Part shown: positions 34,122-42,392 of the stretch, in pieces
Numbering within the stretch: position 1 is the stretch's first letter
Layout: each line of letters opens with the position of its first letter
Assembly (NCBI RefSeq): GCF_900109265.1
Contig: NZ_FNZM01000013.1
Location: forward strand, 240,026-304,025
Reading direction: 5' to 3'
From: Paraburkholderia tropica
Lineage (GTDB): Bacteria > Pseudomonadota > Gammaproteobacteria > Burkholderiales > Burkholderiaceae
DNA: 64,000 bases
Position numbers and translations under genes: made by a program
Notes under the pieces: generated by a model
Databases searched by the model: none
Told to the model about the DNA's origin: nothing
Seen by the model: only the letters and a program-made list of their open reading frames with translations

Positions 34122-35534
34122 TCACGCTGCGATCTCGTCGAGCTTGCGCCCGCGCGTCTCAATCGCGAATGCGCCGATCACGATCGCGCCAAGCAGCGAA
34201 ACGAGCGCGAAATAGCCGAACACCGCTTCGACACGCAGATACGTCAGCAACGTGCCGATCACGAGCGGACCAATCACCGACGCAATCCGCGTAATCGCCG
34301 AAGCCGCGCCCGCGCCGGTCGCGCGAATACGCGTGGGATACACCTCGGGCGCATAGACGTAGATGCCGCATTGCACGATCGCGATCATCGCCACGCTCAT
34401 CGAGGCCAGCACGAGCACCTGGCCGGCGGGCACCCGCGTGCCGCTCAGCGCGAGCCAGCACATCGGCAACGCCGCGCCGAGAAACGCAATCGCGAACGTC
34501 TTTCTGCGGCCGAGCCAGTCGATCGCAAAGGTGCCGATGAACGTGCCCAACAGCGTCGCGATCATGCTCACCATCCCGTAGCGCAGCGCCACTTCCAGCG
34601 GCAGGTGATAGACGGTGCGATAGAGCGACGGCAGCCAGACCAGAATCCCATAAGTCGTCAGGCTGCCGCAACCCGCCATCAGCCAGACCACCAGCGTGCG
34701 CCGCGCGAAGCCGCGCGCGAACAACGCACGGAACGATTCCTTCTGTTCCTGCGTGCCGTGCGCGACGACTTCGGGCGTGCTTGCGTCGGCGAGCCGCGCG
34801 GCGGGCGCCGTGCGCTCCATCTCGTCGACGATGCGGCGCGCGGCGTCGGCGCGTCCGTTGATCGCGAGCCAGCGCGGCGACTCGGGCGCGACGCGCGGCA
34901 GAATCGCCGCCAGCACGATCGGCAAGCCGCCGACGAGAAACATGATCTGCCAGCCGTAAGCCGGAATCAGCCAGAGCGCCGCGATGGCCGCCACCAGATT
35001 GCCGAGTGCGAAGGTGGATTGCAGCACGAAGATCACGCGGCCGCGAATGCGCGCGGGGCACACTTCGTTCATATACGTGGCCGACACCGGCGATTCGCCG
35101 CCGAGCCCGATGCCCTGAAACAGACGCAGCGCGATAAACACCGCGTAACCCGGCGCATAAGCCGACGCCACGCTGCCGAGCGCCAGCAGCACGAGCAGCC
35201 AGCGCAACACGCGCAGACGCCCGAAACGCTCGGCGGCGGCGCTGAACAGCAGCGCACCGATCGTCTGCCCGACATAGCCGCTCGACACCAGCAAACCCGC
35301 CTCGGTCGGCGTGAGATGCCAGAGGCCCATCAGCACCGGCATCACGAACGCGATGGTCAGCGCGTCGAAGGCATCGGTCATATGCACGAGCCCGATCATG
35401 CCGAGCACGCGCGTATGCCAGCGCGTGAACGGCAGACGCTCGATGCGCGCGGAGATCAGCGCGGCTTCATGCCGACCGGCGACGCGCGCGTCGTCGATCG
35501 TCTCGTACTCGTTCGCAAGACGTGTCAGTTCCAT
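34122..35534 (-). CDS. MFS transporter (aromatic acid/sugar:H+ symporter type)
   Basis: This 470-residue inner-membrane protein has about 12 hydrophobic segments and classical MFS signatures: DAFDALTIAFVMPVLMG in TM1, AERFGRLRVLRW between TM2 and TM3, FQGIGLGGESPV in TM4, PESPRWLAINGR before the central loop, DWLGRRKTF between TM8 and TM9, and APEVYPTRIRATGAG. The last is typical of the sugar-porter and aromatic-acid symporter groups. It is the last gene of the minus-strand Rieske oxygenase-reductase-transporter set, so it likely imports the aromatic substrate. Confidence 0.88.
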   Translation of the reverse strand: MELTRLANEYETIDDARVAGRHEAALISARIERLPFTRWHTRVLGMIGLVHMTDAFDALTIAFVMPVLMGLWHLTPTEAGLLVSSGYVGQTIGALLFSAAAERFGRLRVLRWLLVLLALGSVASAYAPGYAVFIALRLFQGIGLGGESPVSATYMNEVCPARIRGRVIFVLQSTFALGNLVAAIAALWLIPAYGWQIMFLVGGLPIVLAAILPRVAPESPRWLAINGRADAARRIVDEMERTAPAARLADASTPEVVAHGTQEQKESFRALFARGFARRTLVVWLMAGCGSLTTYGILVWLPSLYRTVYHLPLEVALRYGMVSMIATLLGTFIGTFAIDWLGRRKTFAIAFLGAALPMCWLALSGTRVPAGQVLVLASMSVAMIAIVQCGIYVYAPEVYPTRIRATGAGAASAITRIASVIGPLVIGTLLTYLRVEAVFGYFALVSLLGAIVIGAFAIETRGRKLDEIAA

Positions 35535-35628
35535 CGTGTCCTCGAAGGAAACGTTTGTGGGGAAAGCATCGGAAAACAGCGGGAAAATCGCGCGGGTCAG
35601 CGCGCGATAGATGAACAGTCAGACGACG

Positions 35629-36633
35629 TCAGGCAAGATCGAGCACCAGCGTGCCGCTTTGCGCACCGGACACGCAGATCATCATGGCGTCGTTCGCGGC
35701 GCGTTCGGATTGCGTCAGCACGCTGTCACGATGATCGACGCAGCCGCCGAGCACGCGCGTCTGACACGCGCCGCACAGCCCTTCGCGGCAGCTGTATTCG
35801 ACATCGACGGCGGCGTCGAGCAGAACGTCGAGCAAGGGCTTGCCCGCGGGCACGAACAGCGTCCGGCCGCTGCGCGCGAGTTCCACCGTGTAGCCGGTGC
35901 GCTGCGTGCTCTCGACCGGCGCGCTCGCCGCGAAGCGTTCGATATGCACGTTCGCGATGCCCGCGTCGGCACACGCTGCCTGGAACGCATCGAGCATCAC
36001 ACCCGGGCCGCAGCAGTACGCATGCACGTCCTTCGGCTGACGCGCGAGACACGCGGCCAGATCGAACGGCAGGCCGTCGTGTTCGTCGTCGAAATGCAGC
36101 AGCACGTCGCCGCCCAGCGCGGCCAGTTCGTCGAGAAACGCGGCCTGGCCGCGGCTGCGCGCGCAATAGACGAACTGCACCGTCTGCCCGCGCTCGCGCA
36201 GCTTGCGATACATGCACAGCATCGGTGTCACGCCGATGCCGCCCGCGACCAGCAGCGTCGACGACGCCGCTTCGTCGAGCGCGAAGTGGTTGCGCGGCGC
36301 GCCGATCGACAACGTCGCGCCGCAGCGCAGCTCCTCGTGCAGCCAGCGCGAACCGCCGCGGCTCTTTGCGTCGTGCAGCACGCCGATCACATAGCGGCCG
36401 CGTTCTTCAGGCGCGTTGACGAGCGAATAGCTGCGCGTGAGGCCGTTGGGCAGATGCACATCGAGATGCGCGCCGGGCGTGAAAGGCGGAAACACGTCGC
36501 CTTCCACGGGCACCAGTTCGATGCTCGCAATGCGCTGCGCCTCGTGGCGCAGCGTGCGCACGCGCGCCTGCAAGCGGGCTTGCAAACGGGCCTGCGAGCC
36601 GACATTCGCGTCGTGAGTGGAGTCGTTCATCAT
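35629..36633 (-). CDS. PDR/VanB-type ferredoxin oxidoreductase
   Basis: This roughly 334-residue phthalate-dioxygenase-reductase-type protein has a flavin domain (PGAHLDVHLPNGLTRSYSLV), an NAD domain (LLVAGGIGVTPMLCM, YCCGPGVMLDAF) and a C-terminal plant-type [2Fe-2S] domain (CREGLCGACQTR with a distal Cys in MMICVSG). It passes electrons from NAD(P)H to the Rieske oxygenase encoded just upstream. Two adjacent ATGs (36633 and 36630) are possible. The N-terminus has a short QARLQARLQAR repeat. The downstream gene is the MFS transporter. Confidence 0.9.
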   Translation of the reverse strand: MMNDSTHDANVGSQARLQARLQARVRTLRHEAQRIASIELVPVEGDVFPPFTPGAHLDVHLPNGLTRSYSLVNAPEERGRYVIGVLHDAKSRGGSRWLHEELRCGATLSIGAPRNHFALDEAASSTLLVAGGIGVTPMLCMYRKLRERGQTVQFVYCARSRGQAAFLDELAALGGDVLLHFDDEHDGLPFDLAACLARQPKDVHAYCCGPGVMLDAFQAACADAGIANVHIERFAASAPVESTQRTGYTVELARSGRTLFVPAGKPLLDVLLDAAVDVEYSCREGLCGACQTRVLGGCVDHRDSVLTQSERAANDAMMICVSGAQSGTLVLDLA

Positions 36634-36667
36634 GTGACGAGGCTTCCGGAAAATCCTTCGGTTGGCG

Positions 36668-37993
36668 TCAAGCGGCGGCTTCGTCGTTCTCGTTCGCTTC
36701 AGCACGCACGCCATGCACGGAGAAAAATTGCGCGCGCTCGACCTTCTGCCCGATCGCGGCTTCATACGCCTCGCGCACGGCTTCCGGCTGACCATACTGG
36801 CCGATGAAATCGCGCAGATACGCACCCAGCAGCGGATGCGCCGCCAGCGCCTCGCGCGACAGCCCGTTCATCATCTCGTCGCGGCACGCCGAAGGCAGGA
36901 ACACGTTGTGGTTCGCCTGCGGATCGGTGATGAGCCCCTTCGGCGCGTTGCCCGCCGCCACCGCTTCGAGTTCCTCGAAGAAGCGCCGGCGCAGCATCAC
37001 GATGCCGCGATCGCTCGCCCCGAGCGTTTCCTTCGTGCGGTCGGTAATCGCGCCCTGCCCGACCCACGCGGCGAAGTCCTGATTCGCGACGTGCGAGGTG
37101 ATCCACTCGCCCTGCTCGTCGCGCAGCGGCCCGTACCACGCGGGAATGTGCTCCTGCACGTAGGGCTCGCGCTCCTTCGGCACCTTGTTGAGCACCCAGA
37201 GAATGCTGAGCGTGTTCTGGTCGTCGATCGGCACGCGCCATTCGAAGTGATGCCCGAGATAGAAACCGTTCGGCCAGAGCGTCACGCGGCCCGTGGTCCA
37301 CATCGGGTTCGCTTCGTTTTCATGCGCGCGCAGACGCTTGTAGATGAAGCCATGCTCGAACTCCTCGTACTGCGTGCGCAGATGCGTGGGCACGTGTTCG
37401 GCGTGACTGTCCTGCTGACGCGAGGTCCAGTTGTTGTGCGTCCACTCGAAATGGATCGGATCGATCGAGTTTTCCTGGCACTGAAACCAGTTGCACGGAA
37501 TCTCGGCCATCACGACCTGGGCGAAACCGTTCGCGTAGTTGAACGGCTCCCAGTCGGGCAGTTCGGGCGCGGGCGCGGCGCCCATGTACGCCCAGATCAT
37601 GCCCGCCTTCGCGCGCACTTCGTACGCCGTGATTTTCGTCTTCTGGCGCAGGCGCGCATCGACGTCGACGATCTCCTCGAACGGCTGATGCGTGCATTGC
37701 CCACTCGCATCGAACTCCCAGCCGTGATACGCGCAGCGCAGCCCGCACTGCTCGACGAAACCGAACGCGAGGTCGGCGTTGCGATGCGGACAGCGACGCT
37801 GCACCAGCCCGAACGTGCCGCTCAGATCCTTGAACAGCACGAGGTCCTCGCCGAACAGGCGAATGGGACGCACCGCCTTGTCGTCGAATTCCGCGACGCC
37901 CGCCACCGGATGCCAGTAACGGCGCAGATAGTCTCCCATCGGGGTGCCCGGGCCCACCTCGGTCAGCAACCGGTTTTTTTCAGCGCTCAACAT
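36668..37993 (-). CDS. Rieske non-heme iron oxygenase, alpha subunit
   Basis: This 441-residue aromatic ring-hydroxylating oxygenase has a Rieske centre (CPHRNADLAFGF ... CAYHGWEFD; C-x-H and C-x2-H) and a mononuclear iron site in ENSIDPIHFEWTH. It resembles single-component-terminal VanA/phthalate 4,5-dioxygenase-type enzymes, usually demethylases or hydroxylases of aromatic acids. The ATG (MLSAEKN) has GAGGAC at good spacing, while a longer frame lacks support. It forms an operon with the VanB-type reductase and MFS transporter, and is divergent from a NicC-like monooxygenase. The substrate is unknown. Confidence 0.9.
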   Translation of the reverse strand: MLSAEKNRLLTEVGPGTPMGDYLRRYWHPVAGVAEFDDKAVRPIRLFGEDLVLFKDLSGTFGLVQRRCPHRNADLAFGFVEQCGLRCAYHGWEFDASGQCTHQPFEEIVDVDARLRQKTKITAYEVRAKAGMIWAYMGAAPAPELPDWEPFNYANGFAQVVMAEIPCNWFQCQENSIDPIHFEWTHNNWTSRQQDSHAEHVPTHLRTQYEEFEHGFIYKRLRAHENEANPMWTTGRVTLWPNGFYLGHHFEWRVPIDDQNTLSILWVLNKVPKEREPYVQEHIPAWYGPLRDEQGEWITSHVANQDFAAWVGQGAITDRTKETLGASDRGIVMLRRRFFEELEAVAAGNAPKGLITDPQANHNVFLPSACRDEMMNGLSREALAAHPLLGAYLRDFIGQYGQPEAVREAYEAAIGQKVERAQFFSVHGVRAEANENDEAAA

Positions 37994-38231
37994 GTCTTGT
38001 GTCCTCACTCGTTGGAAACGCGGCGTCATGCGACTGCAGTGCATGGCCGTCGATGAGTGCATTTTTGGCGACGGCCTGCGCGCTTACAACTTCCTCAAAA
38101 TCCAAAAAAGTCGCCGATCGTCTCAAACGTGATCGCGTGCCCTGACCCCATCCTGTCGCGTCGATCGCTGCATTTTTTGCTTGATGTCAAAAATCTTCCG
38201 CCGCAGAATGTCGGTTCATTTATGTTCTATG

Positions 38232-38247
38232 TGTTCATTTTTGAACA
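38232..38247. promoter_or_regulatory. TGTTCA-TTTT-TGAACA inverted repeat, candidate IclR operator
   Basis: A perfect 6-bp-arm palindrome lies in the 293-bp divergent region between the Rieske oxygenase gene and the FAD monooxygenase gene, about 40 bp upstream of the latter. Extra GTTCAT/GTTCTA copies lie just before it. The nearby IclR regulator is the likely binder. Confidence 0.45.
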
Positions 38248-38286
38248 TGTGAAGACCTATCGAGCAACCGGACGGACGAGACAGAC

Positions 38287-39408
38287 ATGCTGAAAATTGG
38301 AGTGGTGGGCGGCGGAATTGGCGGACTGGCCGCGGCGATCGCGCTGCACCGCGCGGGACATCGCGTGACGGTGTTCGAGCAGGCGGAGCGCTTCGGGCGC
38401 GTGGGCGCGGACATCAATCTCACGCCGAACGCGGTCCGCGCGCTCGACGGACTCGGCGTCGGCGAACAACTGCGCGAGACGGCCGCGCGGCCCAACGCCC
38501 GCATCAGCCGCATGTGGGACACCGGCGAGGAAACCTCGCGCCTCGCCATGTCGGACGAAGCGGAACGCCAGTACGGCGCGCCGCAGCTGACGATGCATCG
38601 CGCCGACGTGATGAGCGCGCTCGAAGCCGCGCTCGCGCCGGGCGTGCTGCACCTCGGCCAGCGCACGGTCTCGTTCGCGCAGGAGACCGATGCGGCCACG
38701 ATCACGCTCGCGGACGGCACGACGCACGCGTTCGACCTCGTGATCGGCGCGGACGGCATTCACTCGGGCGTGCGCCGCCATCTGTTCGGCGCGGAGCATC
38801 CGCAGTTCACAGGCATCGTCTCGTACCGCGCGGTCGTGCCCGTCGAGCGCCTGAGCGGCATCGACACGGGCGCGTTCGTGAAATGGTGGGGACCGAGCGA
38901 CGACCTGCAGATCGTCACGTTCCCGCTCAACCGTGGCCGCGATGTGTTCATTTTCGCGACCACGTCGCAAAGCGACTGGACCAACGAATCGTGGACGCTG
39001 CCCGGCGACCCCGACGCGCTGCGCCGCGCCTATGCCGCGTTTCACCCGGAAGCGCGCGCGCTGCTCGACGCTTGCGACACGGTGCTCGCGTCGGCGTTGT
39101 ATATTCGCGATCCGTTGCCGCAATGGAGCGGCGCGCGCATGACGCTGCTCGGCGACGCCTGCCATCCGATGATGCCGTTCATGGCGCAAGGCGCGGGCAT
39201 GGCGATCGAGGATGCCGTGGTGCTCTCGCGCGCGCTGACCGACGTCGCGCCCGCCGGACTCGACGACGCGCTCGCACGCTATGCGCGCGCGCGCCAGGAA
39301 CGCACGGCGCGCGTGCAGATTGGCTCGCGCGGCAACAACTGGCTCAAGAGCGGCGGCAACGCCGACTGGGTCTATGGCTACGATGCGTGGACGGTGCCGC
39401 TGCAATAA
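38287..39408 (+). CDS. FAD-dependent aromatic monooxygenase (NicC/salicylate-hydroxylase-like)
   Basis: This 373-residue group A flavoprotein monooxygenase has the FAD motif GVVGGGIGGLAAAIALHRAG, the DG motif LVIGADGIHSGVRRHLFG, and the second FAD motif LLGDACHPMMPFMAQGAGMA. The C-terminal NADWVYGYDAW resembles 6-hydroxynicotinate 3-monooxygenase (NicC), which hydroxylates with decarboxylation. Salicylate-type substrates are also possible. It is divergent from the Rieske oxygenase operon and followed by an IclR regulator 24 bp away. Together these suggest two-step attack on an aromatic or pyridine acid, with no ring-cleavage gene in sight. Confidence 0.85.
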   Translation: MLKIGVVGGGIGGLAAAIALHRAGHRVTVFEQAERFGRVGADINLTPNAVRALDGLGVGEQLRETAARPNARISRMWDTGEETSRLAMSDEAERQYGAPQLTMHRADVMSALEAALAPGVLHLGQRTVSFAQETDAATITLADGTTHAFDLVIGADGIHSGVRRHLFGAEHPQFTGIVSYRAVVPVERLSGIDTGAFVKWWGPSDDLQIVTFPLNRGRDVFIFATTSQSDWTNESWTLPGDPDALRRAYAAFHPEARALLDACDTVLASALYIRDPLPQWSGARMTLLGDACHPMMPFMAQGAGMAIEDAVVLSRALTDVAPAGLDDALARYARARQERTARVQIGSRGNNWLKSGGNADWVYGYDAWTVPLQ

Positions 39409-39432
39409 CGGCACGCTTTTCAACAGGATCAG

Positions 39433-40209
39433 ATGCGTACGGATACGTCTTCCCCCTCATCCGCCGAGGCGGCCAGTTCTCCCGTCGAGCGGGCGTTTCG
39501 CCTGCTGCGCTACATCGCGGAAGGCGGCTCGACGGCCAACCTCAGCGACGTCGCGCGGCAGATCGGCGTGAACCGGGTCACGGTGATGCGGCTCATCGAG
39601 TCGCTCAAGGCGGCGGAGCTGATTCAGGAGCGGCCGGCGGGCGGCTCGCATCGGCTCGGCCTGCCGTTTCTGACGCTCGCCGCAAGCGCGCTCGGCGCGT
39701 CCGATCTCACGGCGCGCGCGCGCCAGATTCTGCCTGGGCTCGTCGAACAGACCGGGCTGTCGGCGTTTCTCGCCGTGCTCGAAGGTGCGGAGATCGTCTA
39801 TCTGATTTGCGAAACGCCTGATACGCCGCTCGTGACGCGCATTCGCGTGGGTAGCCGTCTGCCCGCGCATCGCGCGACGCCGGGGCTGGCCATGCTTGCA
39901 TCAGCCGACGGTGAAGCGCTGCGCGCGCGTTACGCGAATCAGCCGGGGATCGACGCGCCGCCCGACTGGAACGCGCTCGAGCGCACGCTCGATACCGTGC
40001 GCGAGAAAGGCTGTGCGTGGAGTTTTTCCGGGCTGGAGGCGGGTATCGATTCCTGCGCGGTCGCCGTGCGCGACACGCGCGGCGACGTGCTCGCGGCGCT
40101 GAGCGTTGCCGGGCCGAATACGGCGTTTTTGGCCGATACGGGCTTGCGGGCGAAGGTTGAGAACAGCGTGAAGGCGGCGGCGAATGCGCTTGCGGGGTCG
40201 GTGTTTTGA
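39433..40209 (+). CDS. IclR family transcriptional regulator
   Basis: This 258-residue regulator has an N-terminal winged HTH (AFRLLRYIAEGGSTANLSDV, then GVNRVTVMRLIESL) and a C-terminal IclR effector domain (RIRVGSRLPAHRATPGLAML, CAWSFSGLEAGIDSCAVAV). An AGGA Shine-Dalgarno precedes the ATG. It probably controls the divergent aromatic-acid genes in response to the substrate. The palindrome upstream of the FAD monooxygenase is its likely site. Confidence 0.9.
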   Translation: MRTDTSSPSSAEAASSPVERAFRLLRYIAEGGSTANLSDVARQIGVNRVTVMRLIESLKAAELIQERPAGGSHRLGLPFLTLAASALGASDLTARARQILPGLVEQTGLSAFLAVLEGAEIVYLICETPDTPLVTRIRVGSRLPAHRATPGLAMLASADGEALRARYANQPGIDAPPDWNALERTLDTVREKGCAWSFSGLEAGIDSCAVAVRDTRGDVLAALSVAGPNTAFLADTGLRAKVENSVKAAANALAGSVF

Positions 40210-40559
40210 GGGTGAAAGCGATCGGTGAGATTGGTGATTTCGGGGGATGTGCGAGCTTGTAACGGCGCTGAATGGCTGAGATCGTTTCCCGATCGCCGTA
40301 GAAATGAATGTTTGCTGCGAAACCCGAGGCCTGGACGGAAAATTGAAATGTCGGCATGCCGTCGTGATCTCGTCATAACGGCTCAAGAATAAGCGCGCCA
40401 GCTACGACCGCGTGTCCATGGCCGTACTCCGCCGACGACGCCGTTACTCGCAGTTGGCCGTTTTCATCGCCATCACTTGCTGCGAGTGATCGAGGCAGCA
40501 GCGTCGAGTCGCCTGGCACGCCCGCTGTTAAAATAACTGCCTTTTTCTGGGAGAGAAAA
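40210..40559. other. 350-bp gap; one stem-loop, no gene seen
   Basis: No protein-coding frame is convincing. An 8-bp inverted repeat ACTCGCAG (40446-40453) / CTGCGAGT (40480-40487) lies about 75 bp before the next gene. An AT-rich TTAAAATAAC patch near 40528 could be its -10 region. Confidence 0.4.
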
Positions 40560-40874
40560 GTGTCCTGGTTTATCTATGAAGTGCCCGAATACAATGAAGA
40601 CGGGGCGCGCATCGAACCCTTCATCGACCTGCGTAGCCGCGTTATGAAACTCAGTGGGCAATCGATGGCCGACGAACTGGAAAGCGTCCGCGAAAACGCC
40701 GCAACAACGGCGGACACGCCCACGCGCCCGCTACGCGCCGCAGAAAATCCTCACGTATTTCCGATTCCCTATGCCGACTCCATGATCCTGGTCGGGTTCA
40801 TTTTTGAGCTGGAGCGTGAGTCCCGGCAATTGGTGGTGTCACCTGTGGAAATGCCCTGGCTGAAAGACGCATAG
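40560..40874 (+). CDS. Hypothetical protein (104 aa)
   Basis: This small protein starts at GTG with GGGAGAG just upstream. The sequence is acidic and soluble-looking (MSWFIYEVPEYNEDGARIEP at the start, VVSPVEMPWLKDA at the end), with no signal or membrane segment. I recognise no family. Its codon use and composition are less GC-biased than the neighbours, as for the convergent 214-residue gene. It is isolated between an IclR regulator and that gene. Confidence 0.6.
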   Translation: MSWFIYEVPEYNEDGARIEPFIDLRSRVMKLSGQSMADELESVRENAATTADTPTRPLRAAENPHVFPIPYADSMILVGFIFELERESRQLVVSPVEMPWLKDA

Positions 40875-40921
40875 AAAACGACACGAGCGAATCTGGCCGT
40901 GACGCAATCCGCAAAAATCGG

Positions 40922-41566
40922 CTAATTTTTGATGTTTGCCTCGCAATCGCTCCAGTAGCGCAGCGGATCGCCATGTTGCGGGTAACGTGAACCGAGCCAC
41001 AGTGACAGCTTGCCCCAATCCGGATGATGGGTGCCCGTTTTAGCGGACCAGATTGACGATCTCTCGAGAATCTGGCCGTTTTCTCTATCTCTGACAAGCA
41101 GGCTGCCCAGTCCACTCGAACTGTTCGTCTGCGACTCGACCTGATACCTCGGCAGAATCCGGAGTTCGGCGTCTTCGGCCCATCCAAAAAGGGCGCGGAC
41201 TACGCCGGCCGAGTCGCGCAACTCAATGGGGCCAGTCTGCGGACGAACGGCAGTCCAACCCTCGGGAAATTCGGCGACCACGAGCTTTCCCTCCTCCCGC
41301 ACCCACCTCACGCGCCATGCGCGTACCATCGCCTCGCGCAAGGCGGATACCGAGGCATATCCCGCAGGCAATGTGATCGCCAGTGGGAACGTGATGAGGT
41401 TGTCTTTCCAGAGTCTGGCTTCGTCGTCGACGCGTTTGCTCTTGGTGAACACCGCTGTATCGAATGGGTTCTCGGGCCGGCTCGACACGCGTGCGCTCGA
41501 GGCGGGAAGTCCCTCGAAAAGTCGTTCAGCATCAAGACGCGTGAGTTTCGTCTTTCCTTTCTTCAT
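40922..41566 (-). CDS. Hypothetical protein (214 aa)
   Basis: This soluble protein has a basic N-terminus (MKKGKTKLTRLDAERL) and no signal peptide or membrane segment. The ATG is supported by GGAGAGAGG. Its central part (AMVRAWRVRWVREEGKLVV, FPEGWTAVRPQTGPIELRDS) looks like mixed alpha/beta, with a Trp/Cys-rich end. I recognise no family and cannot give a function. It converges on the 104-residue gene; both may be a small acquired pair. Confidence 0.65.
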   Translation of the reverse strand: MKKGKTKLTRLDAERLFEGLPASSARVSSRPENPFDTAVFTKSKRVDDEARLWKDNLITFPLAITLPAGYASVSALREAMVRAWRVRWVREEGKLVVAEFPEGWTAVRPQTGPIELRDSAGVVRALFGWAEDAELRILPRYQVESQTNSSSGLGSLLVRDRENGQILERSSIWSAKTGTHHPDWGKLSLWLGSRYPQHGDPLRYWSDCEANIKN

Positions 41567-41874
41567 TTGCCTCTCTCCAGCATGATTGATGTCTCGCGAA
41601 TGGCCGCCCCTGACGACCGAAATCGCACCTGTTTGAGCGGTCGGGTGTCGTGTCTGGGGCGATTCGCTGGTGCGCTAGTTCGCTAGTTCGAAGTGTCTGG
41701 CGCGGCTTGGGTCGTCATCGATGCACCCAAAGCGTGGTGTGATCGATCCATGGTGGATCGGATGAAAGTGACGGGTAGCGCTCGATTACGCGATGACGTT
41801 CGTGAATCGACGCGGTTGGCGAGTTAGCGCCGAGCTTGGTCGATTACGCTTTTCGCCTGCGTCAATCGACGGAA
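41567..41874. other. 308-bp gap, nothing recognised
   Basis: This lies between the 214-residue hypothetical gene and the Sui1-like gene. It contains a short direct repeat (GCTAGTTC twice near 41675-41692) but no gene, strong hairpin or promoter that I can support. Confidence 0.4.
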
Positions 41875-42246
41875 TTAGCCACCGGCGCGCTTCACCCGAT
41901 GACCGGACTTTTTGAGCTCTTCGATAATACGGTCACAGTGATCGCCCTGTACTTCAATCACGCCATCTTTGACCGTTCCACCCGAACCGCAGACGGTGCG
42001 CAATTGTTTGCCCAGCGAGGCAAGGGCAACGGGGTCGAGCGCCAATCCTCTCACGACCGTCACGCTCTTCCCGCCCCGGCCTTTGGTCTCGCGAACGACC
42101 CGCGCGACGCCGTCCCCTGGTGGTTGTGTCCGGGCAATCGCCTTGCATATACACTCCGTGACCGCGTGGCGGCACTCGGGACACATGCGTCCGCCGTCTG
42201 TTGAGTAAACGAGGCCACCCTTCGAACTGCTCTTGACGATAGACAT
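41875..42246 (-). CDS. Sui1/eIF1-like translation factor (YciH type)
   Basis: This 123-residue protein has an N-terminal zinc-ribbon-like pair (CPECRHAVTECIC) and a C-terminal SUI1 domain (RETKGRGGKSVTVVRGL, LRTVCGSGGTVKDGVIEVQG, ELKKSGHRVKRAGG). Bacterial YciH/Sui1 proteins bind the small ribosomal subunit and influence start-site fidelity, although the physiological role is unclear. The ATG giving MSIVKSS is chosen by family length; a second ATG is 12 nt upstream and neither has a clear Shine-Dalgarno. Confidence 0.9.
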   Translation of the reverse strand: MSIVKSSSKGGLVYSTDGGRMCPECRHAVTECICKAIARTQPPGDGVARVVRETKGRGGKSVTVVRGLALDPVALASLGKQLRTVCGSGGTVKDGVIEVQGDHCDRIIEELKKSGHRVKRAGG

Positions 42247-42392
42247 GCACAAAGACATAAAGGCCAGCAATCAGCTAGTTTAGCAGGTTGCGGTTGTTGC
42301 TCCTGGGTGCGTTCTGATTCGTTTGATGTCGGAGTTCGACACAAAGGAGACATTGCAGTGACGCGAAAGCGGTCACCCGCGACACCATCGCG

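Noticed and set aside
40514..40529. Sigma-54-like CTGGCACG upstream of the 104-residue gene
   Set aside because: The -24 half is perfect, but at the -12 position the required GC is GT, and no enhancer-binding regulator is near.
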